Program-made: the position numbers and the translations under genes | Assembly (NCBI GenBank): GCA_033977485.1 | Contig: CM066994.1 | Location: forward strand, 29,400,637-29,464,636 | Origin: Hydrangea macrophylla | Taxonomy: Eukaryota > Streptophyta > Magnoliopsida > Cornales > Hydrangeaceae | Direction: 5' to 3' | Length of the DNA stretch: 64,000 nucleotides | Part shown: in pieces, positions 46,990-58,910 of the stretch | Numbering within the stretch: position 1 is the first letter of the stretch | How the letters are laid out: each line of letters opens with the position of its first letter | The notes under the pieces: model-generated | Seen by the model: the letters and a program-made list of their open reading frames with translations, nothing else | What the model was told of the DNA's origin: nothing | The model's database searches: none

Positions 46990-49900
46990 CAAACAAAAAG
47001 ACGTACCCCTACCTATCCTCAAATACATTGTAGTCGAATCATGAATTGGTTTGTGTTTGATTAGTAAATAGTGTCATATAAAACATATGTACGGTGCTTA
47101 AGATGAACAAAATTAACAGTTAAACACAAGCTTCATGCAATTTTGAGCTCAATCAGATGAGGAGTATAGTCGCACACAACAACAATTTTTCTTTCGCGAC
47201 ATAGCATACTGCATACCCTTTATCCTATCTAGCGATTCTTAGTAAGTATTCGGCTTTTGTTATTAAGTATTGCAGTCTCTGAGTTGATTTGAGTACAGAA
47301 AATTTAATCTGCACATGTGAAATTAAACCACCGAAGAACTCTCATTTGGTGGGGATTTATGAATTGATGTGTTGATATGTGCGCATGTCTCATTGAGTAC
47401 ATGGTCATTGGGGATTTAAATTATCTCGTTGAGTATATGTTTGATACAGGATGTAAATCTATTATTCGTTGGCATTTGATGCATTTTCAGTTACATATGG
47501 ACTGCAGCTCCTTTGAAGAACACTCAAAATGAACTCAAAGCTTTTGCAATGTTACACACTTAAGAAAACTTAAAAGAAGTTAATAACCAAATTAACTGGC
47601 TCAGTCTATTGCTGCAAATGAAGTGTAGTAGTGTCATTCCTTATGACTGCATTCATGTGTTCAACGTTTCGTGCAAAGTAAATTGGTTAAGTGGAGTTGA
47701 AACTTTTGGTTTTCCTAGCAGTTATTGCAAATGAATATTGACAAAAAGTTTAAAAAACTCCCTTGTTGACTGAACCCACAATTGAATATTGGCACTTGAC
47801 CTTCTTATGCCCCCTGCTGCTTAACTTAAGTTATCCACTTATCCTGTTCACTGAACAGAAACTACGTGAATGAGTAACAATTCTAACTTTTTTGGACATA
47901 TTTTAATCAGTATGCATATCAAGATTACTGAAGCTGATTTTATGGGATGTGTCCTCCCAAAAAGGAAAAATATGCATTCATTTATTCTGCATCTGGTGCA
48001 AGTGATCTGCTCATTGTGCAATTTTGCCAAACTGATTGGTTTTGGTGATATTGGAAGATGGAAGTAAAGCAAAGCTGAGTTAACTGCAAGACGTGCTTCC
48101 CCATAAATCTAATTTTGAAAATGTATTCTTAGATGATTAGATATATAAAGAACTACGAATTTGAAGTGGGTGTGCAAGCAAATTTTGTGTTCCCATTTTA
48201 TATATATTTTTTTAAGCTCAGGAATAACGAGGGATGTAGATCGGTCTACATTTCATTTTTTCTCCCTTTTTTCTGAAAATTTCGTTAAAATAGAAATTGT
48301 TTTCTAAAAACTTGTACTATAGCCACTGAATAAGAAAGGTTCTGACTAACATCATTCTTTCCAAACATAAATTTGTTGCATAATGAATATGCTACGCGGA
48401 AGCCTGCCATGTCAACACCATCACCATCACCATGAGTTGGAACGTGAAAATAAATTGGAACAGAATTACCACATCAGTAAGCCTCTTAGACAAATCTTGG
48501 GCCGAATCGCAGATCTCGCTCTTTTTAAGACGTTCGTTCTTGCCACACCGTCCCTAGGATAAAACAGCTCAGAATCACCTCTATCTCAATTTCTTCTTTG
48601 CACCAAGAAATAAACACCCTTGAGATTTAGTTGCTCGGTAATCACAAATTGAAAAAAAAAAACACTTTATTTTGGCAAAAAAAAAAAATACACTCTTGAA
48701 AATCTCGGGGAATTGTTGTAAGTTTCTGTTTGAAGAAAAAAATCAAAGAGGGAGAAGATAAGGTTTATCAATCTATTTTTGTTTGCAAAACAAGCCATAA
48801 CAGAAAGTGATAGCTCTCTGTAACAGTTTCTCTTCCTCTACTGCTTCTCGCTTTCTAAAATGTGAACAACCCCCTTCCCCCCCCCCCTCCTCTTGATTTG
48901 TGCTTCTCCAAATAAAACCGAAATGCTAAATTTACAGGAGAAAGAACTGATCCTCCCTTACAAAAGGTATCATTTTCTTTTTAATATTCATTAATATATT
49001 ACTTATTATATTAATATATACATGTGGGTATTATACATAAAATACTATAATCAATTATGAAATGGGTGGGAAACAAAGTCTCCACCACCTTTTCCTTTTC
49101 TCAATTCCTTTCTAACAAAATATTGAACACCATTTGTCTCCAACATGACTCTTACTCACGCGTCCACCTTGGACTGGACTCCTAAGGGTGACACGAGCAA
49201 CGCGCTCTTCCCCTAGAGCCCACACAAGGTACATGACGCTCTCTCATCTCCTTGCTCACAGAGGAGCTCCTCAACCGAACAAACTAATGACAGTGCATTA
49301 ATTAAGAATGTGTCCCTTGCATAGAAAATCCTACTCAACCCGTTTCACCCTTTGTTGCTTGATGTGATCAGACTCACTTGGAGTTTCAAGTGGAAGTTGA
49401 GGAAGACCTTCTTTGAAAATATAAGCGAGTTTCAGTGTTGCTAGAAAGAAAGAAAAAAAACCTTTGCCGTTGTATGTGTAAAGAATTGCCACTTTTAATT
49501 GATTGAATGGTGGAAACTCAACTCTCCATGGTGGTAAATTTGTCTTAAAATAGCTGGAAGTATATCGAAAATATATACACAGAGCAAGTAAATTGAAGGA
49601 ACTAAAGCACGATTAAATCGCTTTCTTTAAGACAAATTTGCCGCACTTCCAATAAATACGAGTGCAAAAAGCGCATATGGCAAAAAGTCCGCGGGATATA
49701 ATGGACCCAAATTCACTTGTTAATATTCATAGGATTTGCACAACCTAATAATACCCTGAACTTTAGAACTACTTTTTTTTTTTTTTGAAGGATAGCGAGA
49801 GTAATATTTCGTTAAAAATATATTCCAAAAGAAAGTAGTACAAGCATACAAACTTTAGAACTACTTTAACAGATAAAAACGATACAAGAGATGACAAAAT
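46990..49900. other. AT-rich spacer, no gene seen
   Basis: Only short ORFs of at most 75 codons without family resemblance, plus a C run near 48884 and homopolymer A/T runs. No RNA gene recognised. Confidence 0.45.
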
Positions 49901-49969
49901 AAGAAACTGAAATTGTTTTCTAATAGACTGTCAAACCCCAACGTAAGGTACTTGTATTTAGGGGAAGGC

Positions 49970-50600
49970 TGTGATACGGCCAAAAAAAAAAAAGCAGTTT
50001 GGGCCGCACCATACGGCCATTTTCTGGCCGTTAGATTAATGCCCCTTTCTAATCTACAACCCTTTATTCAAAACCACTGGTATGTGTTAAAAAACAACTC
50101 TAACCTACCCAACCAGTCACCGGTTACCCACCAAAATCCCGCCCAAACCCTTTCCCCTCTCTCACTCTCACTCTCACTCTGTCTCTCTCTCTCTCTCACA
50201 GACAGAGGTAAAGCTCTCTCTCTCTCACTCTCACAACCAGACTACGGTAAGGAAGGAAGAAGACCCATCCACCAACCAAACCCTCCAAACCCTCCACCGC
50301 CCAAACCCTCCACCGCCCAAACCCTCTCTCTTTCTCTTTATTTCTCTAAAACCAACAACAAGGAAGAAGGACCGGACCGGACCATCCACCACCATCCGAC
50401 CACCATCCCCCCTTCGTTCGCCGTCGCCGTTGCCGTCGCCATCGCCGTCGCCTATCTCTCCTCTCGGTAGTCTCTCTCTCTCACTCACTGAACACATACA
50501 CATGCATAGTCACGCACACACTCACTGCGCAGATCGTGCACACACACACACACACACACATCTATGCCTCTCTGCCTCTATTGTTTGATGGAGATCATGA
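49970..50600 (+). promoter_or_regulatory. possible terminal repeat and CT-rich 5' leader
   Basis: 49974-50035 is palindrome-prone (GATACGGCC, CATACGGCC, GGGCCGCACC). 50155-50480 is very rich in CTCTCT and CCACCGCC-type sequence, typical of plant core promoters and 5' untranslated exons. It could be the leader exon of the gene starting at 54304, with the minisatellite lying in a first intron ending at the acceptor-like TTGCATAG (54275). This is inference. An ORF at 49913-50470 is low-complexity and not called. Confidence 0.35.
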
Positions 50601-50689
50601 ATATTGTACTGGAGAGGCATAGAAATAAGTTGTTTTTTTTTTTTTTGCAAAACTATATTATGATGGTGGCATAAAGGGTAATGGTAATG

Positions 50690-53600
50690 GGGGCATAGAA
50701 TCCTGATGTAAAAGTTTGTGATTCTTGTTTAAAATGTGTTGTTTCTTGTATAAATGTTTGGTTTGTAGTGTAAAATGTTTGGTTCCTACTGTGTAAAGTG
50801 ATGTTCCTTGTATAATTTGTTTATATTCAAGTGTAAAAATTTTTGTTCCAAGTGTAAAATGATACATTTCTATTGTAAAAGTTTATGTTTCTTGTGTATA
50901 ATGTTGTAAAATGATATATTTCTATTGTAAAAGTTTATGTTTCTTGTGTATAATGTTATGTTTCTTCTACGTAAAGTTCTGTTCCTTTGTAACATGTTCA
51001 TGTACAAGTGAAAAAGATTTTGTGTCCATTGTATAAGTTTATGTTCCTTGTGTATAATGTTGTGTTTCTTCTGTGTAAAGTCTTGTTCCTTTGGTAATGA
51101 TATGTTGCAAATGTAAAAATTTTTGTTCCAAGTGTGAAATGTTATGTTTCTATTGTAAAAGTTTATGTTTCTTGTGTAAAATGTTGTGTTCCATCTGTGT
51201 AAAGTTTATGTTTATGTTCCATTTTGTGTCCATTGTATAAGTTTATGTTCCTTTGTTAATATGTTCATGTACAAGTGTAATATAGTATGTATCTATTGTA
51301 AAAGTTTATGTCAAATGGGTAAAATGTTGTGTTCCTTCTGTGTAAAGTTCTGTTCCTTCTGTAATTTGTTCATATGCAAGTGAAAAAGATTTTGTTTCCA
51401 TTAGTAAAATGTTATGTTTCTATGTTACTAGTTGATGTTCCTTGTGTATAAATAATGTGTTCCTTCTGTGTAAAGTTCTGTTCCTTCTGTAATTTGTTCA
51501 TATGCAAGTGAAAAAGATTTTGTTTCCATTAGTTAAATGTTATGTTTCTATGTTACTAGTTGATGTTCCTTGTGTATAAATAATGTGTTCCTTCTGTGTA
51601 AAGTTCTGTTCCTTCTGTAATTTGTTCATATACAAGTGAAAAAGATTTTGTTTCCAATTGTAAAATGTTATGTTTCCATGTTACTAGTTGATGTTCCTTG
51701 TGTATAAATAATGTGTTCCTTCTGTGTAAAGTTCTGTTCCTTCTGTAATTTGTTCATATGCAAGTGAAAAAGATTTTGTTTCCAATTGTAAATGTTATGT
51801 TTCTATGTTACTAGTTGATGTTCCTTGTGTATAAATAATGTGTTCCTTCTGTGTAAAGTTCTGTTCCTTCAGTAATTTGTTCATATGCAAGTGAAAAAGA
51901 TTTTGTTTCCAATTGTAAATGTTATGTTTCTATGTTACTAGTTGATGTTCCTTGTGTATAAATAATGTGTTCCTTCTGTGTAAAGTTCAGTTCCTTCTGT
52001 AATTTGTTCATATGCAAGTGAAAAAGATTTTGTTTCCAATTATAAAATGTTATGTTTCTATGTTACTAGTTGATGTTCCTTGTGTATAAATATTGTGTTC
52101 CATCTGTGTAAAGTTCTGTTCCTTCTGTAATTTGTTCATATGCAAGTGAAAAAGATTTTGTTTCCAATTGTAAATGTTATGTTTCTATGTTACTAGTTGA
52201 TGTTCCTTGTGTATAAAAATTGTGTTCCTTCTGTGTAAAGTTCTGTTCCTTCTGTAATTTGTTCATATGCAAGTGAAAAAGATTTTGTTTCCAATTGTAA
52301 AATGTTATGTTTCTATGTTACTAGTTGATGTTCCTTTGTTAAAGTTCTGTTCCTTCTGTAATTTGTTCATATACAAGTGAAAAAGATTTTGTTTCCAATT
52401 GTAAAATGTTATGTTTCTATGTTACTAGTTGATGTTCCTTGTGTATAAATATTGTGTTCAATCTGTGTAAAGTTCTGTTCCTTCTGTAATTTGTTCATAT
52501 GCAAGTGAAAAAGATTTTGTTTCCAATTGTAAATGTTATGTTTCTATGTTACTAGTTGATGTTCCTTGTGTATAAAAATTGTGTTCCATCTGTGTAAAGT
52601 TCTGTTCCTTCTGTAATTTGTTCATATGCAAGTGAAAAAGATTTTGTTTCCAATTGTAAATGTTATGTTTCTATGTTACTAGTTGATGTTCCTTGTGTAT
52701 AAATAATGTGTTCCTTCTGTGTAAAGTTCTGTTCCTTCTGTAATTTGTTCATATACAAGTGAAAAAGATTTTGTTTCCAATTGTAAAATGTTATGTTTCT
52801 ATGTTACTAGTTGATGTTCCTTGTGTATAAATATTGTGTTTCATCTGTGTAAAGTTCTGTTCCTTCTGTAATTTGTTCATATGCAAGTGAAAAAGATTTT
52901 GTTTCCAATTGTAAAATGTTATGTTTCTATGTTACTAGTTGATGTTCCTTTGTTAAAGTTCTGTTCCTTCTGTAATTTGTTCATATACAAGTGAAAAAGA
53001 TTTTGTTTCCAATTGTAAAATGTTATGTTTCTATGTTACTAGTTGATGTTCCTTGTGTATAAATATTGTGTTCCATCTGTGTAAAGTTCTGTTCCTTCTG
53101 TAATTTGTTCATATGCAAGTGAAAAAGATTTTGTTTACAATTGTAAAATGTTATGTTTCTATGTTACTAGTTGATGTTCCTTTGTTAAAGTTCTGTTCCT
53201 TCTGTAATTTGTTCATATACAAGTGAAAAAGATTTTGTTTCCAATTGTAAAATGTTATGTTTCTATGTTACTAGATGATGTTCCTTGTGTATAAATATTG
53301 TGTTCCATCTGTGTAAAGTTCTGTTCCTTCTGTAATTTGTTCATATGCAAGTGAAAAAGATTTTGTTTCCAATTGTAAATGTTATGTTTCTATGTTACTA
53401 GTTGATGTTCCTTGTGTATAAAAATTGTGTTCCATCTGTGTAAAGTTCTGTTCCTTCTGTAATTTGTTCATATGCAAGTGAAAAAGATTTTGTTTCCAAT
53501 TGTAAATGTTATGTTTCTATGTTACTAGTTGATGTTCCTTGTGTATAAAAATTGTGTTCCATCTGTGTAAAGTTCTGTTCCTTCTGTAATTTGTTCATAT

Positions 53601-54270
53601 GCAAGTGAAAAAGATTTTGTTTCCAATTGTAAATGTTATGTTTCTATGTTACTAGTTGATGTTCCTTGTGTATAAATAATGTGTTCCTTCTGTGTAAAGT
53701 TCTGTTCCTTCTGTAATTTGTTCATATGCAAGTGAAAAAGATTTTGTTTCCAATTGTAAAATGTTATGTTTCTATGTTACTAGTTGATGTTCCTTTGTTA
53801 AAGTTCTGTTCCTTCTGTAATTTGTTCATATACAAGTGAAAAAGATTTTGTTTCCAATTGTAAAATGTTATGTTTCTATGTGACTAGTTGATGTTCCTTG
53901 TGTATAAATATTGTGTTCAATCTGTGTAAAGTTCTGTTCCTTCTGTAATTTGTTCATATGCAAGTGAAAAAGATTTTGTTTCCAATTGTAAATGTTATGT
54001 TTCTATGTTACTAGTTGATGTTCCTTGTGTATAAATAATGTGTTCCTTCTGTGTAAAGTTATGTTCCTTCTGTAATTTGTTCATATGCAAGTGAAAAAGA
54101 TTTTGTTTCCAATTGTAAATGTTATGTTTCTATGTTACTAGTGGATGTTCCTTGTGTATAAATAATGTGTTCCTTCTGTGTAAAGTTCTGTTCCTGTGTA
54201 ATTTGTTCATATGCAATTGAAAAAGATTTTGTTTCCATTTGTAAAATGTTATGTTTCTATTGTATGTTCC
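50690..54270. repeat. 3.6-kb minisatellite, about 128-bp units
   Basis: From about 51400 to 54230 there are some 23 copies of a unit marked by TTACTAGTTGATGTTCC. Units are 127-128 bp, with a recurring shorter variant of roughly 101-107 bp in which CCTTTGTTAAAGTTCTG replaces part of the unit. The left part (50690-51400) is made of smaller related pieces of roughly 30-35 bp built on TGTAAAATGTTATGTTTCT, so the long unit looks like a higher-order repeat of four such pieces. It stops about 30 bp before the first coding exon of the HMG-Ulp1 gene. Confidence 0.9.
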
Positions 54271-54303
54271 TTGCATAGAGGCTGTCTTCATAAATTGCGT
54301 AGT

Positions 54304-57300
54304 ATGCGGAAGCAAAGGGCGATAAAGAAAAAAGCCGTACAAGGGCCTCCTACACCAAAGAAGCCTCCTACACCAAAGAAGCCTCCCTCTGCATACATTC
54401 TGTTTTAGTAAGTAAAAGTAGTTTTAAAATGCAAATTAAAGTAATCAATGTGTTTGTTTTGTAAACCCAAACATCGATGTATCATACATATGTTGGTTAA
54501 TGCAGTCATGAAAGATGTAAACGATTGAAAGTTGAAGGTGGAGAGAAGAAGCAACAAAACGAGGTATCTACAAAATATAACAATTTAATTTAATTATATG
54601 TCACATGTTTAGGTGTCAATGGTTAAAACTTCATTGTATATGTGCAGATACAAAGGGAATGTGGACAAATGTGGAAAAAAATGGCAGAAGAGGAGAAGCA
54701 GCCTTATGTTGAAAAGGCAAAAAAGGCGTCAATGATGTATAAAGAGAAGATGCATACTGATAAGATGCCTACTGAAAAGGTAACCATTTTATTTTCACAT
54801 AATTTGGACAATGCATTTATGTGACAATAACAACATCTTGACTTGTTTAATAGAGAAAACCATTCGTTCAAACAAGAATGGCACTGCCCACCGTAGTTGA
54901 GTGCATATCCAAATTTTCGCAAGATCAAATAGAAGCAGTCAAATCTATTGGTATCGGAGCCCTCATAGACTTGCGTTGCACAAGAATTGATCACAACCTT
55001 TGTGGTTGGCTTGTAAAAAAGTTCGATCCAACAGATTATTCATTTACTGCACATGGCAGGAAATGTAAGGTGACCCTAGAGGATGTAGAGAGAATTATAG
55101 GCATTAGTTCCCGCGGCCTTCATTTTAGTCGAGAAGGGCCATCCAGCGATATTGAAGAAATGTGTGATAAGTATGGGTTTAAAGATGGACTGCTTAAAAT
55201 GAAAGACTTGAAAGAAGATCTACAAGCGATGGAAGACGCAGGAGAGGAGTTCAAGGTAAGATTTGCCTTGCTTGCCTTGGGATGCATCTATTGCCCCAGC
55301 ATGAAGCCAGGCATCAATCGTTACTTTCTCCATGGATTGAAGGATGTATCTATTCTATCGAAGACGAATTGGGCCAAGTTAGTGTTGGGCTACCTAGCAA
55401 GAAGTATTCACAATTATAAGGAAAAAAAGCAACTTGGAGTTAGCGGGTGCTTGCTGTTTTTGGTGGTAAGATTGTATATATGTAATTCTTTGTGATTTAA
55501 ATGGAAATCAACCAACTACAAGTAAGATTATTGAATATATTTTTTTTTAGTTGTTCTACGTTGACAGATATATTCCATATGGGCTGCCCATGTCATCTCC
55601 CAAAAGCGGTACGTACCCCTCGATTGGTTGGTGGGGGAACGAGGACATTAGCGCGCGAGTGAGATTCCTTGTAAAGAAGGGTTTGTACACGAACCAAAAG
55701 GTATATAAATGAACTCATATATGGGTAATCTATGTGATCCGACCGAAACTGTGAATTAAATTATTCTTTTTAAATGCAGATTGAGATGGAGCCGGCCAAG
55801 GAAGACATTACCGCCGATGATGAACCACGAAATGAAACCCCGCCCCTTCAACCAAAAGGAGAAGCAACTCGACTGGGTGAGTTTGAGGTTGAAGTTAAGA
55901 AGATGAGAAAGGAAATTACAGAGTTGAAAGGCGTAGTGCTCTCATTGAAGGATGAGGTTGTTGGTAGTGTGAAGATATTAAAAGAGTTTATGTCGAGTAA
56001 AGGACAACAACAACAACAACAACAACAACAGCAGCAGCAACAACACCATGATTGGGGTGAGCGTCGTCCTGAAAAAGAGAGGTCGCCTACATTTCGATAT
56101 GATAGAGGGGATGATGACCGATTCGTACCCGATAATGTCGTCGACCTCTCGGCATGCAAGTCACTGGAGGAAAAAAGAGAAACTCCCATTTTCCAGAGTC
56201 CAAGATTGTCAGACCATGGGTCGTCTCCACCCACCAATATTGTGAAGGTTTCCTCCTCTCCTAAGTCTCCACCAGAAAAAAGAAAAGTCTACGCCTCCCC
56301 TTCTACTCTAAGTCCAGAAGTGAGAAGGAAGTTGTACCCTCCCCCCAAGTTTTTACATAAATCTCCTCTCATTTCCCCAGAAGAAGTGAAGAGTAGAAAG
56401 ATCCTCCCACCCAAAGAAGACAAAAAAGAGGTTAGGAAAAGAAACTACCGTAGCCGAAATGAACCCAGAACACTTAGAAGATCCCCACGTAAAACAGGTC
56501 TTGTAATAGATGAGGGACATTCTAGAACGTCTAAGGCCAAAACAAGATTAACGTCAGAAAGAGCGCCTAGCAAGTATAAGCGCTCTCCTTACACAGACGT
56601 AAAGGCAAAGACCCAAAAGTTGGTTGCTTGGGAGCGCGAAGCATTGAAGGATATCCCTACTTGGGAACACAGACTTCAACCTCTGACCAAGGACGAAAGA
56701 AATCTTGTCGACTTCGTTCTCGACAAGCAATTGCCCCAAAAGTAAGTATGTTGTATAGATTATGATAGTGTTTTGCCTCAATGTGTGCCTTCAACTAATT
56801 GGTTTTTTACCATTTAGGGATACGATCGTAAAATGCTCTCTCGAGCATTGCGACTGTGAGACATTGCGATCATTAGAACCGGGCCAATGGATTGCTGACC
56901 TCGTAAGTATTTTAGATATTTGATAATTTTGGGTAAAAACCTCAACATTCCACATATAATCACAAATTGTAACATGCTATAAATTGTGTAGGCTATAAAT
57001 GTCATGGTGGCAAAACTGACAATTGAGGAGAGAAGTAGGCCTTCAAAAGAACAAACTGGTCGATGGTATTTGCCTACCTACTTCTCGGTAAGTCCCTCTA
57101 TTTTCCTATTTCATTTAGTATATATTCAGTGGGTTGACATACATGTTTCCATTACAGACACTTATCATGGGAACGAAATCGGCATCGGTTAGCATGCTTA
57201 CCAGGGGATACTTTGGCCCCACCCGATATACTAACAGTTTTCGGACTGTTAGTAAGGTATGTTAATATTATGGAGTGTGGGTTTATCTAAGATATATCAT

Positions 57301-58017
57301 TAGGATGACATTAATTGCTTTTATTTGCCATGCAGATTTTTTTACCTATCAATGACAATGGTGCGCATTGGTTTCTCTGTGTCATTGACATGGTTGCTGG
57401 GTGGACTTTTATTTTAGATCCATTGCCGAGCCCTGAGTTCAATTTAAACCGGCAGAAGAAGGTTTCAACACTTGTAAGTCAAAATTCTGACTATACAACA
57501 TAGTTATGCCTATAAATTCTTGTACATAGGTTTTAAGGATTTTTATATCATATGGTTTGTCCAGGTAGAACATTTGGATAAGTGCTTGATGCAGTACTAT
57601 GGTTATGATTATAATACAAATGTCGTAAAATTTCCAATCAAGAGATTGGAATGGCTCCCAAAACAACCAAATGGGTAAGTATTCACTTCAAAATTTATTG
57701 ACATCCGTCCACTTTTCACAACCAGCCATATACTAATTAATTCTAAAATTTTGTAATAGTGATGACTGCGGCCTATATGTAATTCTGTACATGCAAATTC
57801 TTGATCTTGGGCCAGGAATTGAATTCAAGGTAAATATCATTCATTAGATTATTGTTTAACTACCATAGTAATTGGGATAGAATATTTATAACTTATAGCA
57901 ACTTTGTAGTTTGGATCCGCTGAAGCCCGTGCAAGAACAATTGTGGACCTAGTCCAATCTGAGCATAACAGTAAACGGGTAGAGGTACTCAAAAAAATTG
58001 CAGCACGTACAGTATAG
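54304..58017 (+). CDS. HMG box / DUF1985-like / Ulp1 (C48) protease fusion gene
   Basis: My 13-exon model: 54304-54407, 54506-54563, 54648-54779, 54854-55465, 55551-55700, 55780-56741, 56818-56902, 56992-57087, 57158-57256, 57336-57473, 57565-57674, 57760-57829, 57910-58017. All introns are GT-AG and the frame stays open for 907 residues. Residues about 25-90 form an HMG box (PKKPPSAYILF, then GQMWKKMAEEEKQPYVEKA). About 99-350 is a DUF1985/plant-mobile-like domain (GISSRG, FALLALGCIYCP, GCLLFLVLFYVDRY). Then comes a basic, Ser/Pro-rich linker with 13 glutamines (about 429-441). The C-terminus is an Ulp1 SUMO-protease domain with His777, Asp794, Gln846, Cys852; the H-D distance (17) and Q-C distance (6) equal those of yeast Ulp1. 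Nuclear action on DNA-bound or SUMO-modified partners is inferred. It converges on the transposase gene. Confidence 0.87.
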
Positions 58018-58593
58018 CCCAAAGTAAAGGTATGACAGTGTAATATTGTGCCTGCATTGCATTAATATAGACTGTCTGAGGTGTTTTTCATTTATAAACC
58101 TGTAGCAAGGATATATTTACCCTTTTCCTCTTCTGTGTGGTTCTTTAATTGCTGCTGGGTAAATGTTATCTTCAGTTCTTCTGGTCATTTAATCACAGGA
58201 AACAAGATTGGTGTCTTACCTCAGTGGCTTTTTGTGTTGTCCAATGGCTATCAATTGAAAGCACCAATCTTTTAGTACAGTTGGTCTACCTTGTTCTGGC
58301 TACATTTCCATTGTTTTTCTCTTTACCATGTGATTGATCTTTCAACAAGGAGCTTATGGTTGAGATGGGTCATGGTCATGGTCATCTGTTTCAATGCACT
58401 ACTCCAGTCAAGATAGACAAGTATCTGCTCTTGCCGACTACCCTACATATTATATGGTCCGACCAAAAGTAGTTATTTTTGCCTTCTTATTCTTTACTGT
58501 CTCAGGGTTGGACAAGTTGAATGTAAAAACATACAGACCATAAGAAATCATTGCATGTAAAACACAACCCCCTTTGAATCACAGCTCCCAAAA
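58018..58593. other. spacer between convergent genes
   Basis: 3' regions of the protease gene (plus strand) and transposase gene (minus strand). No further coding seen. Confidence 0.5.
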
Positions 58594-58910
58594 TTAGTTT
58601 TCATCGATCTCAAAACCCCATGTACAATTACTGTTGCCTACCTCATCGGTACTATTTAAGTCGAATATTGTAGTGGATGGAGTGTTGATTGTAGTCGATG
58701 GATTGGTCGTTGTAGTTGCTCCACCATTGAACTCAAAACCCCATGTGCAATTACTGTTGGCCTGCAAGGAATCATTTACAAGGTTTATAAAGAAAAAACT
58801 CAGACAAAAGTGTACATTTCCAAATAATATGAGTAATGATATTTCCTACCTCATCAATACTATTTAAGTCGAATCTTGTAGTGGATGGAGTGTTCACTGT
58901 AGTTGCTCCG
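58594..58910 (-). pseudogene. out-of-frame tail of the transposase gene
   Basis: Directly beyond the transposase stop at 58911, a different minus-strand frame continues with coding-like sequence: DVDDGATTVNTPSTTRFDLN to a GAG|GTAGGA donor at 58850, a GT-AG intron (58762-58849), then an exon from 58761 to a TAA at 58594 that repeats NTPSTTIFDLNSTDE and CTWGFE twice. A single-base indel or an unrecognised splice near 58911-58930 would join it to the transposase. It may be a recently frameshifted C-terminus. Confidence 0.45.

Noticed and set aside
49913..50470. 185-codon plus-strand ORF upstream of the minisatellite
   Set aside because: Dominated by CT-rich and CCACCG low-complexity sequence (poly-Leu/Ser and poly-Pro/Ala-Val). 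It looks like a 5' untranslated leader, with no domain similarity.
50690..54270. Array considered as a CRISPR-like or satellite locus
   Set aside because: Repeats are about 128 bp, contiguous and without unique spacers, in a plant nuclear context: a minisatellite. Too small and locally embedded to call centromeric satellite.
55848..56237. Minus-strand ORF with a poly-cysteine run
   Set aside because: Antisense shadow of the poly-glutamine tract in exon 6 of the HMG-Ulp1 gene.
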